A DNA stretch of 13,747 nt from an uncultured Anaerotruncus sp. (GCA_905210995.1 CAJLZE010000059.1:1-13747), one strand, 5' to 3'; positions 6,407-13,502 are shown, numbered from the stretch's first letter. A program made the numbers and translations. Notes: generated by a model not told the origin, from the sequence alone.

Positions 6407-8593
6407 TTACCCGAATAGCGCGTCTCCGGTATCGCGGAATGTCAGTCCGCAGTCGGGGTCATACCACGACGGGTCCTCAAGAACGGCAGCTCCGTCGCAT
6501 TCCTGCGAGAGCACTCCCGCCTCGCGGAGCTTTTTATATTCGTTTTCGTAGACCGGGACCGAATCTCGCCCTATACGGCGCAGCAGTCCGCGAGTCAGCC
6601 TTCCGCTTCGCACGGCAGCACATGCCTCCGCATTTTCGCCGTTCGGGATGAGTATCTGTTTCTGATCTTTCGATATGTAGCGGAAGCGCTCCGCGATCTC
6701 GCGGTAGTTGAGCCCGCGCATATCGCTTTCACGCTGATCTATCAGCGCGAGGATGCGCTTTTCGTCCAGCTTGTCGTTCACCTCCGACGGGCTGACCGCA
6801 TACAGTCGCTCAAAGTAAGCGTGAATGGCTTCGGGCGTGGAAATATCGCCGTAAAGCTCGTACACACGCGCAGTCATGGCGGAGACCGCCGAAAAACGTT
6901 CGGAGGGAGCTTCTCTTGAAAAAACGTATACATTGCTTTCGTCTGTCGCGCGCCGTCCCTCGCGGTTGCAGCGCCCGCCTGCCTGAATTATCGAATCAAG
7001 CCCCGCCATTTCACGAAAAACGGTGGGAAAGTCTACGTCCACGCCCGCTTCGATAAGCGAGGTTGACACGACAAGACACTTTTCGCCGCGTCCGAGACGC
7101 TCCCTTATCGTTTCGATGCTCCGCCCGAGGTGTGCCGGCGTCATATAGGTGGAAAGATGAAACACACCGTCGCCCGCGAGCGCATTATAATAGCTTCGTA
7201 CTCCCGCACGCGAATTCAGAACGCAAAGTGCCGAACCCGCCGCGCGCAGCCTTTCACACACTGCGTCGTCGCTGCATTTTCCGAGCATTTCGTAACGCAC
7301 GCGGGCAAAGTCGGGGTACATACGGGCTGTGTCGGGGCAGATCTCACGCGCTGTGATCCCGTTATCCGCGAGCAGCCGTTCGAGCGCGGGCTGTGTGGCT
7401 GTGCAGAGGACTGCTGTGCAGCCGTAATTCTTTACAAGCTCGGAGATCGCCCGCAGGCACGGGCGCAGCAGCCCGACCGGCAGCATCTGCGCTTCGTCGA
7501 AAATAATAACGCTGTCCGCAACACTGTGCAGTTTGCGGCAGTGCGAGGGCTTTGCGGCGTGCAGGGATTCAAAAAACTGCACGTTGGTGGTCACGATAAT
7601 GGGCTTGTCCCAGTTCTCGGCGGCAAGCTCGGCGGGTGAGCGCTCGCCGGTCTCACAACCGCCCCCGAAATCGGCAGTGCCGTAATGTCCGAGAACGTTG
7701 CGCTCTCCGAATATATTCTCAAAAATGCCGACCGTCTGACGTATGATGCTGACATAGGGGATAACATATATGATCCGCTTCATGCCGTGTGCGCGCAAAT
7801 GGTCGAGCGCAAACGCCATTGACGACAGTGTTTTCCCGCCGCCGGTGGGAACGGTCAGCCTGAATATTCCCTTTTCGGACGCGGCGGCACACCGGCAGTC
7901 GGCAAGTATTTTTGCGCGGTTTTCGTTGAGTTTGCCGCTTTTGCCCGAAAAGCGATCCATATAGCGTTCAAACCGATCACGCAGAGTGTCAAACGGCTCT
8001 CCGCCGTCGCGCGCCGCGGTGCCGCCGGACATAAAAGCCTCCGTGTCGAGAAAGTCCGCGTCCACAAGCGATGAAAACAGCATTCTGCCGAGAAACTGAT
8101 AGCTGTACCAGTCATATTGCTTCGGCAGAAAAGCCGCAGGCAGCTCGCGCACGGCAGGCAGTTCTCCGAGCTCGGCACTGTAAGAGCCGAAGTCGCAGCC
8201 CAGCGCCGCGCGGCGTTTTATTTTTGCCGTAAACGTGTCGCTGTCCTCCGTGTCGCTGCCGGATCCCTTGTCCGGCAGCCCTGCATGATGCCCCGCTATC
8301 GCATATGCAAGCAGCATGTCGGCATAACTGCGGCATTTTCTCGATCTTTCAAAGAACAGAGACATTCCGGCAGACGAGTGTTCATATGCTTCGCGGCTGC
8401 CGCAGAGCCGGGCCTGAAATGCGGGCGCATATTTGCCGACATCGTGAAACATTCCCGCTGCGCGCGCAGCATCGCCGAAGCCGAAGGCCCCCGCAGCTCT
8501 GCCGGCGCGTTCCGCCGTTCCCGCGGCGTGCTCCGCAATGGTCTGGAGCCGTCCGTCGTCGGTTTTATGTGCATAAAATCCCGTTTTGCTCAT
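6407..8593 (-). CDS. cas3: Cas3 nuclease-helicase with N-terminal HD domain
   Basis: This 728-residue Cas3 is recruited by target-bound Cascade to nick and degrade DNA. The HD domain spans about residues 10-200, with H22, H50-D51 (FHDVGKY), H72, H102-H103 (GHHAG) and a late Asp (D178/D180). The SF2 helicase follows: Walker A VPTGGGKT 248-255, DEAQ box 366-369, TAT 398-400, motif V STSLIEAGVDVDFP 510-523 and motif VI QAGGRCNREG 537-546. The frame extends 13 codons upstream, but ATG at 8593 follows GAGGAGG at ideal spacing. It is transcribed separately from the other cas genes, from its own promoter, with a leader of about 69 nt. All catalytic motifs are intact. Confidence 0.98.
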   Translation of the reverse strand: MSKTGFYAHKTDDGRLQTIAEHAAGTAERAGRAAGAFGFGDAARAAGMFHDVGKYAPAFQARLCGSREAYEHSSAGMSLFFERSRKCRSYADMLLAYAIAGHHAGLPDKGSGSDTEDSDTFTAKIKRRAALGCDFGSYSAELGELPAVRELPAAFLPKQYDWYSYQFLGRMLFSSLVDADFLDTEAFMSGGTAARDGGEPFDTLRDRFERYMDRFSGKSGKLNENRAKILADCRCAAASEKGIFRLTVPTGGGKTLSSMAFALDHLRAHGMKRIIYVIPYVSIIRQTVGIFENIFGERNVLGHYGTADFGGGCETGERSPAELAAENWDKPIIVTTNVQFFESLHAAKPSHCRKLHSVADSVIIFDEAQMLPVGLLRPCLRAISELVKNYGCTAVLCTATQPALERLLADNGITAREICPDTARMYPDFARVRYEMLGKCSDDAVCERLRAAGSALCVLNSRAGVRSYYNALAGDGVFHLSTYMTPAHLGRSIETIRERLGRGEKCLVVSTSLIEAGVDVDFPTVFREMAGLDSIIQAGGRCNREGRRATDESNVYVFSREAPSERFSAVSAMTARVYELYGDISTPEAIHAYFERLYAVSPSEVNDKLDEKRILALIDQRESDMRGLNYREIAERFRYISKDQKQILIPNGENAEACAAVRSGRLTRGLLRRIGRDSVPVYENEYKKLREAGVLSQECDGAAVLEDPSWYDPDCGLTFRDTGDALFG

Positions 8594-8668
8594 GATATCC
8601 TCCTCAAATGTGATCGCCCCTGCATATTGCATATTAATCTGCTCTTGATGGATTATATTGTTATACTT

Positions 8669-8697
8669 ATTATATCACAGCCTGGCTGCGATTGCAA
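8669..8697 (-). promoter_or_regulatory. Promoter of cas3
   Basis: On the minus strand TTGCAA (8697-8692), a 17-bp spacer ending in TGA (extended -10), and TATAAT (8674-8669). The start should be near 8662. The sequence from the -10 downstream resembles the cas5 promoter (TATAATA, then GnATAACAA), suggesting shared control. Confidence 0.8.
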
Positions 8698-8771
8698 CAA
8701 TTTCGACAAAAATGATAGTTGTTTTTCAGAATAATAAGTCGAAAAAGCACTAAAAGAGAGATCTGTCGGCG

Positions 8772-8809
8772 AAAATTAAAATGTGGCTGCCGCATTCAGC
8801 GGCAGTCAC
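8772..8809 (-). terminator. Terminator downstream of the WYL regulator gene
   Basis: On the minus strand GTGACTGCCGC (8809-8799) pairs with GCGGCAGCCAC (8793-8783) with one A-C mismatch and a 5-nt loop, followed by ATTTTAATTTT. It separates the WYL transcript from the cas3 promoter, so the two genes are probably separate units. Confidence 0.7.
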
Positions 8810-8890
8810 AGGTCTTGGATTTACCGGGTGTCGGGGCGTCGGAGAGTACCTGCCGCGGACAAGAAAGGATACGGAATATCGGATGCGGTC

Positions 8891-8932
8891 GGATCCGGAT
8901 CCTGCGGGTCATCGGCAGTCCGATCCGAATCC
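8891..8932. repeat. Imperfect hairpin in the WYL 3' untranslated region
   Basis: GGATCCGGATC-CTG (8891-8904) faces CAG, a TCC bulge, and GATCCGAATCC (8916-8932), an 11-bp stem with one wobble. It sits between the WYL stop and its terminator in a 361-bp gap with no credible gene. The rest of 8810-8954 shows nothing recognisable. Confidence 0.4.
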
Positions 8933-8954
8933 GGGGCTTTTACATCACGCATAA

Positions 8955-9920
8955 TTATTTTGACTCGTTGTACGGTTGGATGATCTCTACCGTGTCGCCA
9001 TGGCTGCGCAGCCACATTTCGATACCTTTACCGAAGGTCTCGGCTTCTATGGTGTAAACTCCGTTTTCCTCGCTGAGTATTTTTGCCGTAGGCAGTCGGT
9101 CGAGAACGGATTCTACCGACATACCGGAATATCTGAACCGTATCGTCTGAAGCTTGCCGCCGTACATGAACTGTACCCGTTTGCGGAACTCGCCGTCGTC
9201 CAAGAGATCGGAGTACGGTTTTCTGACGACCGTATCTGTCGTCTTCATGCTTTTTATACGATCTATGCGATAGATGGTTGGGTTTATGTCGCCCGGGTCT
9301 TCAAAACAGCATTTCCGTTTTATGTTGTAAGGAAATGCTGCCAGATAAAAATAGTATTCCGAGAACATGATCGCCGCGGGCACTACCCGGCGGTGAACGG
9401 TTTTGCTTTCCCTGAGCCGGCGGTAATCTATCTCAATGACCCGCTGCTCCTGTATCGCCGCGCCGATATCCCAGAGTATATTAACGAATTTTACTCCGTG
9501 ATGCGGTTCGCAATAATGATATTTCTCGTTGCCTATCATGGCGGCGACCTTGCGGCGGCTCTGCTCCGGAGTGCAGGAATTTATCAGCTTGTCAATGATG
9601 GGCATCATTTCGTCTTTGACAAGCGCTCTGCTCTCAAGAAGCATTTTGCACACGGCAAGTATCTCACTGTTCGTGAGATATTTGCAATTTTCGTCGTGCA
9701 GCAGATATCCGCGGCGCGAGCGGTCGTATACGATCTGCTTTCCGAAGCCTATGCTTGTTGAGTTGTTGTCAAAAAAGGCGCGAATGTCATCAATGTCGCG
9801 CTGTATCGTTCTTTCGTTGACGCCGAGATCCGCTGCCTCGTCGCTTTTTCTGATCACGTCTCCGGACATGATCTTGGTATACAACGACAGTATCCGGTCA
9901 TATTTTGATCTATGTCCCAT
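8955..9920 (-). CDS. WYL-domain transcriptional regulator, candidate CRISPR regulator
   Basis: The 321-residue protein has an N-terminal helix-turn-helix at about residues 1-65 (AADLGVNERTIQRDIDDIRAF). A WYL domain follows at roughly 150-230, its motif reading EYYFYLAAFPY rather than WYL, and then a C-terminal WCX-type region. WYL proteins bind nucleic acid ligands and often regulate CRISPR or stress loci, either as transcription factors or as effector modulators. ATG at 9920 follows GAGAGGA. Its position directly upstream of cas3 on the same strand suggests control of cas genes, although a terminator lies between them. Regulation of cas3 or of the cas5 operon is inferred, not shown. Confidence 0.9.
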   Translation of the reverse strand: MGHRSKYDRILSLYTKIMSGDVIRKSDEAADLGVNERTIQRDIDDIRAFFDNNSTSIGFGKQIVYDRSRRGYLLHDENCKYLTNSEILAVCKMLLESRALVKDEMMPIIDKLINSCTPEQSRRKVAAMIGNEKYHYCEPHHGVKFVNILWDIGAAIQEQRVIEIDYRRLRESKTVHRRVVPAAIMFSEYYFYLAAFPYNIKRKCCFEDPGDINPTIYRIDRIKSMKTTDTVVRKPYSDLLDDGEFRKRVQFMYGGKLQTIRFRYSGMSVESVLDRLPTAKILSEENGVYTIEAETFGKGIEMWLRSHGDTVEIIQPYNESK

Positions 9921-9959
9921 AAACGTCCTCTCGATGCTGTTTGACGGTTCTGTAGCATT

Positions 9960-9991
9960 ATTATACTATCTGTGAGTGACAGGGTTTGTCA
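9960..9991 (-). promoter_or_regulatory. Promoter and putative operator of the WYL gene
   Basis: On the minus strand TATAAT lies at 9965-9960, without a good -35 at 17 bp; TGACAA sits 20 bp upstream. The perfect inverted repeat TGACA-N5-TGTCA (9977-9991) overlaps the -35 region, where a regulator such as the WYL protein itself could bind. Positions 9992-10092 are A/T-rich with no gene. Confidence 0.5.
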
Positions 9992-10092
9992 TTCTCGTCA
10001 TCGAATCGAAATTTTTTGACTTTTTTATTTATTTTATTTATTCAAATTACAAAGAGCGCGCTTGGATAAAAACGTAATATGTCCGGTGCAGC

Positions 10093-10121
10093 AAAAAAGT
10101 GCGCCCCAATGAGGGACGCAC
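10093..10121 (-). terminator. Rho-independent terminator of the structured small RNA
   Basis: On the minus strand GTGCGTCCC (10121-10113) pairs with GGGGCGCAC (10107-10099), a 9-bp stem with one G-U and a 5-nt loop, followed by six T (10098-10093). Confidence 0.85.
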
Positions 10122-10156
10122 CGAAAAAGTGTATCTCTCATTGTTGCCACACAATC

Positions 10157-10201
10157 TCAATCCGTCAGGGTACGAGAAAAGAGAGAAAGCACTTTTTTCA
10201 C
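10157..10201 (-). CDS. Possible 14-residue peptide inside the small RNA
   Basis: A GTG start at 10201 opens a 14-codon frame reading MKKVLSLFSRTLTD, ending in TGA within the handle-like segment. An AGGG lies about 12 nt upstream, which is too far for a good ribosome site. A basic-hydrophobic leader or toxin-like peptide is possible, but the evidence is thin. Confidence 0.15.
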   Translation of the reverse strand: MKKVLSLFSRTLTD

Positions 10202-10250
10202 AAAAAGTATTTTCCCTGATCGGATTTTTATTCGATTGTGTGGCAATACA

Positions 10251-10279
10251 ATTATATCACATAAAATACTTCGATGCAA
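10251..10279 (-). promoter_or_regulatory. Promoter of the structured small RNA
   Basis: On the minus strand TTGCAT (10279-10274), 17 bp, then TATAAT (10256-10251) with an extended TGA in front of the -10. The start should be near 10244, at the 5' end of the 13-bp closing stem. It lies directly after the terminator of the reductase operon. Confidence 0.75.
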
Positions 10280-10282
10280 CAG

Positions 10283-10338
10283 AAAAAACGGGCAAATACC
10301 GTACGGCAAAAATGCCGTCGGGTATTTGTCCGTTTTTA
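10283..10338. terminator. Bidirectional terminator after the aldo/keto reductase gene
   Basis: A 13-bp outer stem (10288-10300 with 10321-10333) and a 6-bp inner stem ACGGCA/TGCCGT form one long hairpin. T-tracts are present on both strands (10334-10337 plus; 10288-10283 minus). It ends the reductase operon on the minus strand. Confidence 0.85.
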
Positions 10339-10367
10339 TGCTGTTCCGGGATTGCTGCTCTTCCCGC

Positions 10368-11216
10368 TTATTTCCCGCTGAATACCGGGAAATAGCTGTA
10401 TTCGCCGTAGTTTTTGAAGTCGATATTGCCGAGAGCGGTCATATCCTCGGCAGAGATGTCAAAATCAAGCTCGGAGTTTTCCTTTATATGCTCATACGAC
10501 GATGCCTTGGGCAGCGCGGCGAGCCCGAGCTCGAGTATATACTTTATGCAGAGCTGCGCGGGCGTTACGCCGTATTTTGCCGCGACATCTGCAATGGCTC
10601 CGCTCTTCATTGCCTCGCCGTGCGCTATTGGCGAATATGCCTCGACCGCAATGCCGCGGTCTGCGCAGTATGCGATGAGCTTTTTCGGTGTGTTGCCGAT
10701 ATGCGCAAGCACCTGATCGACGGCGGGTTTTATTTTGCAGTGCGGCAGCAGGCTGTCAAGGTCGTCCTCAAGAAAATTCGAAACGCCTATCGCCCTCAGC
10801 TTGCCCGCGCCGCAGGCGTCCTCAAGCGCGCGCCATACCTCGCGGTTCTCGGCAAAATACCGGTTTTCGCCGCGCCACTCCGCCCACGGCTGCGGGCTGT
10901 GGATTATCATCATGTCGAGGTAGTCGAGCCCCATTTTTTCGAGCGTTTCGTCAATGGAGCGTGCGGCAGTCTCATAGCTTTTGTTTTCGGCTGCGACCTT
11001 GCTCACCACAAAAAGCTCGGCGCGCGGTACGCCGCAGGTGCGCACGCCCTCGCCCACGCCGCGCTCGTTGCCGTATGCCTGCGCCGTGTCGATGTGCCGG
11101 TACCCGAGCTCTGTCGCCGTCCTTACCGCCTCGGCTGCCTTTGCGTTGTCGATGCACCATGTGCCGAAGCCGAGCGAGGGCAGCCTGACACCGTTGTTGA
11201 GAGTAATATATTTCAT
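10368..11216 (-). CDS. Aldo/keto reductase (AKR superfamily)
   Basis: This is a 282-residue TIM-barrel NAD(P)H-dependent carbonyl reductase, the normal size for short bacterial AKRs such as the 2,5-diketo-gluconate reductase-like group. The catalytic tetrad is visible: D43 (HIDTA), Y48 (QAYGNE), K73 (VVSKV) and H106 (IIHSPQPW). The IGVSNF motif follows, and the C-terminal cofactor region is intact. The open frame runs 40 codons further upstream, but ATG at 11216 gives the standard N-terminus MKYITLNNGVRLPSLGFG and follows AAAGGGA. It lies 40 bp after the flavodoxin gene on the same strand. The physiological substrate cannot be told. Cytosolic. Confidence 0.93.
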   Translation of the reverse strand: MKYITLNNGVRLPSLGFGTWCIDNAKAAEAVRTATELGYRHIDTAQAYGNERGVGEGVRTCGVPRAELFVVSKVAAENKSYETAARSIDETLEKMGLDYLDMMIIHSPQPWAEWRGENRYFAENREVWRALEDACGAGKLRAIGVSNFLEDDLDSLLPHCKIKPAVDQVLAHIGNTPKKLIAYCADRGIAVEAYSPIAHGEAMKSGAIADVAAKYGVTPAQLCIKYILELGLAALPKASSYEHIKENSELDFDISAEDMTALGNIDFKNYGEYSYFPVFSGK

Positions 11217-11256
11217 TTTCGGTCCCTTTCGTGTGATATTTCGATGATCGCGTGCC

Positions 11257-11727
11257 TTACTTTGCGTTTTTTGCCCATTCGGCAAGCTCGGCATCCGACA
11301 TACGGTTGAGCACGCCGCCGCGCTTCCAGTCCGCACCGGGGGCGAGCTTTTTCAGCACCTCGACCGTCCTGCCCATGCCGCTGCCGCCCGAGGTGGCAAA
11401 CGGAACGACCGTTTTGCCAGTGAGATCGTAGCTTTCCACGAACGTGTCTATGATCGTCGGCGCGACGTACCACCAGATGGGGAAGCCGATGTATACCGTG
11501 TCGTAGTTCTCCATGCCCGCGCACCTGTCCGCAATGGCGGGGCGCGATGAGGGATCGCTCATCTCGATCGTCGAACGGCTCTTTTTGTTTGTCCAGTCAA
11601 GATCGGCTGAGGTGTAGGGGACTGTCGGTCTGATCTCGAACAGGTCTGCGCCTACTGCCGCCGCAAGCCGCTCGGCGGTCTTTTTTGTCGTTCCGCTTGC
11701 CGAAAAATATGCCACAAGAGTTTTCAT
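11257..11727 (-). CDS. Flavodoxin-family protein
   Basis: This is a 156-residue flavodoxin-like fold protein. The phosphate loop SASGTTKKTAERLAAAVGAD lies at residues 9-28, where S9, S11, T13 and T14 would hold the FMN phosphate. The FMN-flanking loops IGFPIWWYVAP and FATSGGSGMG follow. It resembles the Flavodoxin_4-type proteins often encoded beside aldo/keto reductases in Clostridia, probably a redox partner or FMN quinone-type reductase; the substrate is unknown. The ribosome site is weak (AAGGAAAAGAG). It is first in a two-gene operon with the reductase. Confidence 0.9.
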   Translation of the reverse strand: MKTLVAYFSASGTTKKTAERLAAAVGADLFEIRPTVPYTSADLDWTNKKSRSTIEMSDPSSRPAIADRCAGMENYDTVYIGFPIWWYVAPTIIDTFVESYDLTGKTVVPFATSGGSGMGRTVEVLKKLAPGADWKRGGVLNRMSDAELAEWAKNAK

Positions 11728-11807
11728 TTTTGTTTTCTCTTTTCCTTATTGATATTATTCCGCGCTCCCCGCGCACGATATGCGGGCTGCGGTCTTCTTC
11801 ATTAAAT

Positions 11808-11837
11808 ATTATATCACGGGCGGCGCGGCATGTCCAA
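11808..11837 (-). promoter_or_regulatory. Promoter of the flavodoxin-reductase operon
   Basis: On the minus strand TTGGAC (11837-11832), 18 bp, then TATAAT (11813-11808) with an extended TGA. The leader to the flavodoxin ATG is about 75 nt. The 243-bp divergent region 11728-11970 otherwise holds the opposing promoter and an ATACC-N5-GGTAT inverted repeat at 11860-11874. Confidence 0.7.
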
Positions 11838-11901
11838 TGCTTATAATGTATCGGATATCATACCTTTGCGGTATCGTTTCACTGCACCGTGCCGTGTGTG
11901 C

Positions 11902-11930
11902 TTGAAAAAAACACGGGAATGTGATATACT
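11902..11930 (+). promoter_or_regulatory. Promoter of the LytTR response regulator and kinase genes
   Basis: TTGAAA (11902-11907), 17 bp, TATACT (11925-11930) with an extended TGA before the -10. The start should be near 11937, giving a short leader with GGGAGGTGAGGAG before the ATG. Confidence 0.75.
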
Positions 11931-11970
11931 TATCGTGAAGAATAGACTGTTTGCAGGGAGGTGAGGAGAC

Positions 11971-12681
11971 ATGAATTATCGGCGCTACCGCATTGCGATA
12001 TGCGACGACGAGCGTGCCGAGGCGGAAAGGCTCGGCAGCGTCGTGAGCGATTGGAGCCGTGCCGCGGGCATCGACTGCGCGATAGATACTTTTTCGGGTG
12101 CCGAGGCTCTGCTTTCCGCGCGCGAGGACCGCGGTGAATATGATATTCTCCTGCTTGACGTTGAAATGCGCGGCATGGACGGCATCGCGCTTGCGCGCCG
12201 TCTGCGTGCCGACGGCTGCCGTGCCGAGATAATATTCGTCACTTCTCACTTTGAGCTTGCGGGCGAGGGGTACGATGTTGACGCGCTACACTATCTCATA
12301 AAGCCCGTGGCTAACGAAAAGCTGGCGGAGGTGCTCTCGCGTGCCGCCGGCAGGCTTGCGGTCGAACCGCCGTCTGTCGTTATCTTTTGCGACGGCGGGA
12401 CGGTCAGGCTGTATGAATCCGACATCCTGTATGTCGAGTCCTTTCTGCACGACATCGTGATACACACGGCGGCGGGCGAATATCGGACAAAGGAGAGCAT
12501 TTCCGCCTTCGGCGACAGGCTCTCGGGCGACTTTTTCCGCACTCACCGCTCCTACATCGTCAATCTCAGGGCTGTCGTGCGCATCGGGCGCACGTCGGTG
12601 ACGCTTGAGGGCGGTTCGGTGATACCGCTTGCGCGCGGAAAATACGACGAAGCGAACCGTGCGTTTATTGCGAGAATGTGA
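11971..12681 (+). CDS. LytTR-type response regulator (AgrA-like)
   Basis: The 236-residue regulator has an N-terminal receiver domain with the acidic pocket D12-D13, phosphoacceptor D63 (LLLDVEM), T91 and K111 (LIKPVA). A LytTR DNA-binding domain spans about residues 133-236 (FFRTHRSYIVNL, LARGKYDEA). This class binds direct repeats upstream of peptide-signalling, bacteriocin or stress genes. It has a good ribosome site and its own promoter and is followed after 3 nt by a kinase gene in the same frame. No signal-peptide gene or agrB-like gene is in the window, so the regulon is unknown. Confidence 0.95.
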   Translation: MNYRRYRIAICDDERAEAERLGSVVSDWSRAAGIDCAIDTFSGAEALLSAREDRGEYDILLLDVEMRGMDGIALARRLRADGCRAEIIFVTSHFELAGEGYDVDALHYLIKPVANEKLAEVLSRAAGRLAVEPPSVVIFCDGGTVRLYESDILYVESFLHDIVIHTAAGEYRTKESISAFGDRLSGDFFRTHRSYIVNLRAVVRIGRTSVTLEGGSVIPLARGKYDEANRAFIARM

Positions 12682-12684
12682 GGT

Positions 12685-13341
12685 GTGTTCCGTTTGCTAA
12701 AAAGGACTTATCTTAAGCTTGTCGAAATAGAAGAAGAGCAGGCGCGGCGGCATCTTGACGAGGTGCGCTCCGTGCACGGCGAAATGCGCGGCTACAAGCA
12801 CGATCTTCACCATCATCTGCAAACGCTCAAGGGACAGCTCGAGGCGGGCGAGGTCGAGCGTGCGATCGCGTATATAGATCAGCTCGACAGCAGCCTGCAG
12901 AATGTAGATACGCTGATAAAGACCGGAAATGTGACGCTTGACGCTATATTATCCGCCAAAATAGCGCAAGCGAAGGCAGAGGGGATCGCCGTTACGGTCG
13001 AGGCGTGCGTTCCCGAGGGGCTGTCGCTTTCCGACGTTGAGCTGAGCACGGTGGTCGGAAATCTGCTTGACAACGCCATAGAAGCCTGCCGTGCCGCCGA
13101 GGGGGAGCGGTTTATCCGTCTTTCCGTCCGCATCAAGGGCAAAATGATGTATTTTTACATGCTGAACGCTGCGGGAAAGAAAAAGGTCAAGGTCGGCTCG
13201 CTTTTCAAAACCGCCAAGGTCGGCGCACACGGCTTCGGTCTCCATCGTGCCGAGGCGATACTCGAGGCGCACGGCGGTTGGGTGAAGTTCAACAGTGAAG
13301 ACGGCGCTTTCACCTCCGAGTTCCTCGTCCCTGTTCTTTAA
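12685..13341 (+). CDS. GHKL histidine kinase core lacking a membrane sensor (AgrC-like)
   Basis: This 218-residue protein has a coiled-coil-like linker (residues 5-35), a phosphoacceptor segment YKHDLHHHL with H39, the N box VGNLLDNAIEAC (N126, N130) and the G box GAHGFGL (180-186). AgrC-type kinases are usually about 400 or more residues with six or so membrane helices; here none is present. The GTG start at 12685 lies 3 nt after the regulator's TGA and in the same reading frame; TTG at 12694 would place AGG at better spacing. It either acts as a soluble kinase or is the remnant of a deletion that removed the sensor. The partner is clearly the preceding regulator. Confidence 0.85.
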   Translation: MFRLLKRTYLKLVEIEEEQARRHLDEVRSVHGEMRGYKHDLHHHLQTLKGQLEAGEVERAIAYIDQLDSSLQNVDTLIKTGNVTLDAILSAKIAQAKAEGIAVTVEACVPEGLSLSDVELSTVVGNLLDNAIEACRAAEGERFIRLSVRIKGKMMYFYMLNAAGKKKVKVGSLFKTAKVGAHGFGLHRAEAILEAHGGWVKFNSEDGAFTSEFLVPVL

Positions 13342-13347
13342 AACTCG

Positions 13348-13416
13348 GGTGGCGTTGGAGCAGGCTCTGAACTGTGTACCCCGACGGTGGCGCGAGTGCA
13401 GGCTCTTATCTGCTGT
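13348..13416. repeat. Imperfect 38-bp tandem repeat after the kinase gene
   Basis: GGTGGCG and GCAGGCTCT occur at 13348-13354 and 13360-13368, and again 38 bp later at 13386-13392 and 13398-13406, with partial similarity between them. No gene is seen in 13342-13747. Confidence 0.55.
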
Positions 13417-13502
13417 GGAGATATAGTTACATCAGAATTTTATATCCCGCTGCACAGCGCGAATAAACCCGAATAGTCATATCGTACTACACGGCAGCAG
13501 CC

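Larger units (their letters stand above)
10093..10245 (-). ncRNA. Structured small RNA of unknown family, possibly a second crRNA-like element
   Basis: A transcript of about 150 nt is bounded by a strong promoter (10251-10279) and a terminator (10093-10121). Its 5' end forms a 13-bp closing stem (10234-10246 with 10144-10156). Inside are AATCCG/CGGATT and TCAGGG/CCCTGA, and the apical region has ACTTTTT/AAAAAGT around a GUGA tetraloop. The 3' side contains CGGATTGAGAT (10165-10155), 9 of 11 identical to the CRISPR handle and directly after the CCCTGA arm. CAATGAG (10143-10137) can pair with CTCATTG (10113-10107) and break the terminator, so it could also be a switchable leader for the WYL gene. 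I do not recognise a known family. Confidence 0.6.

Noticed and set aside
8653..8674. cas3 promoter as a second target of the crRNA-like RNA
   Set aside because: Similar sequence is present, but the PAM position is TTA and seed positions 1, 2 and 10 mismatch, so binding is not predicted.
10093..10246. 6S RNA
   Set aside because: The size and long hairpin fit loosely, but there is no large symmetric central bubble; the structure has several tight stems and a separate terminator.
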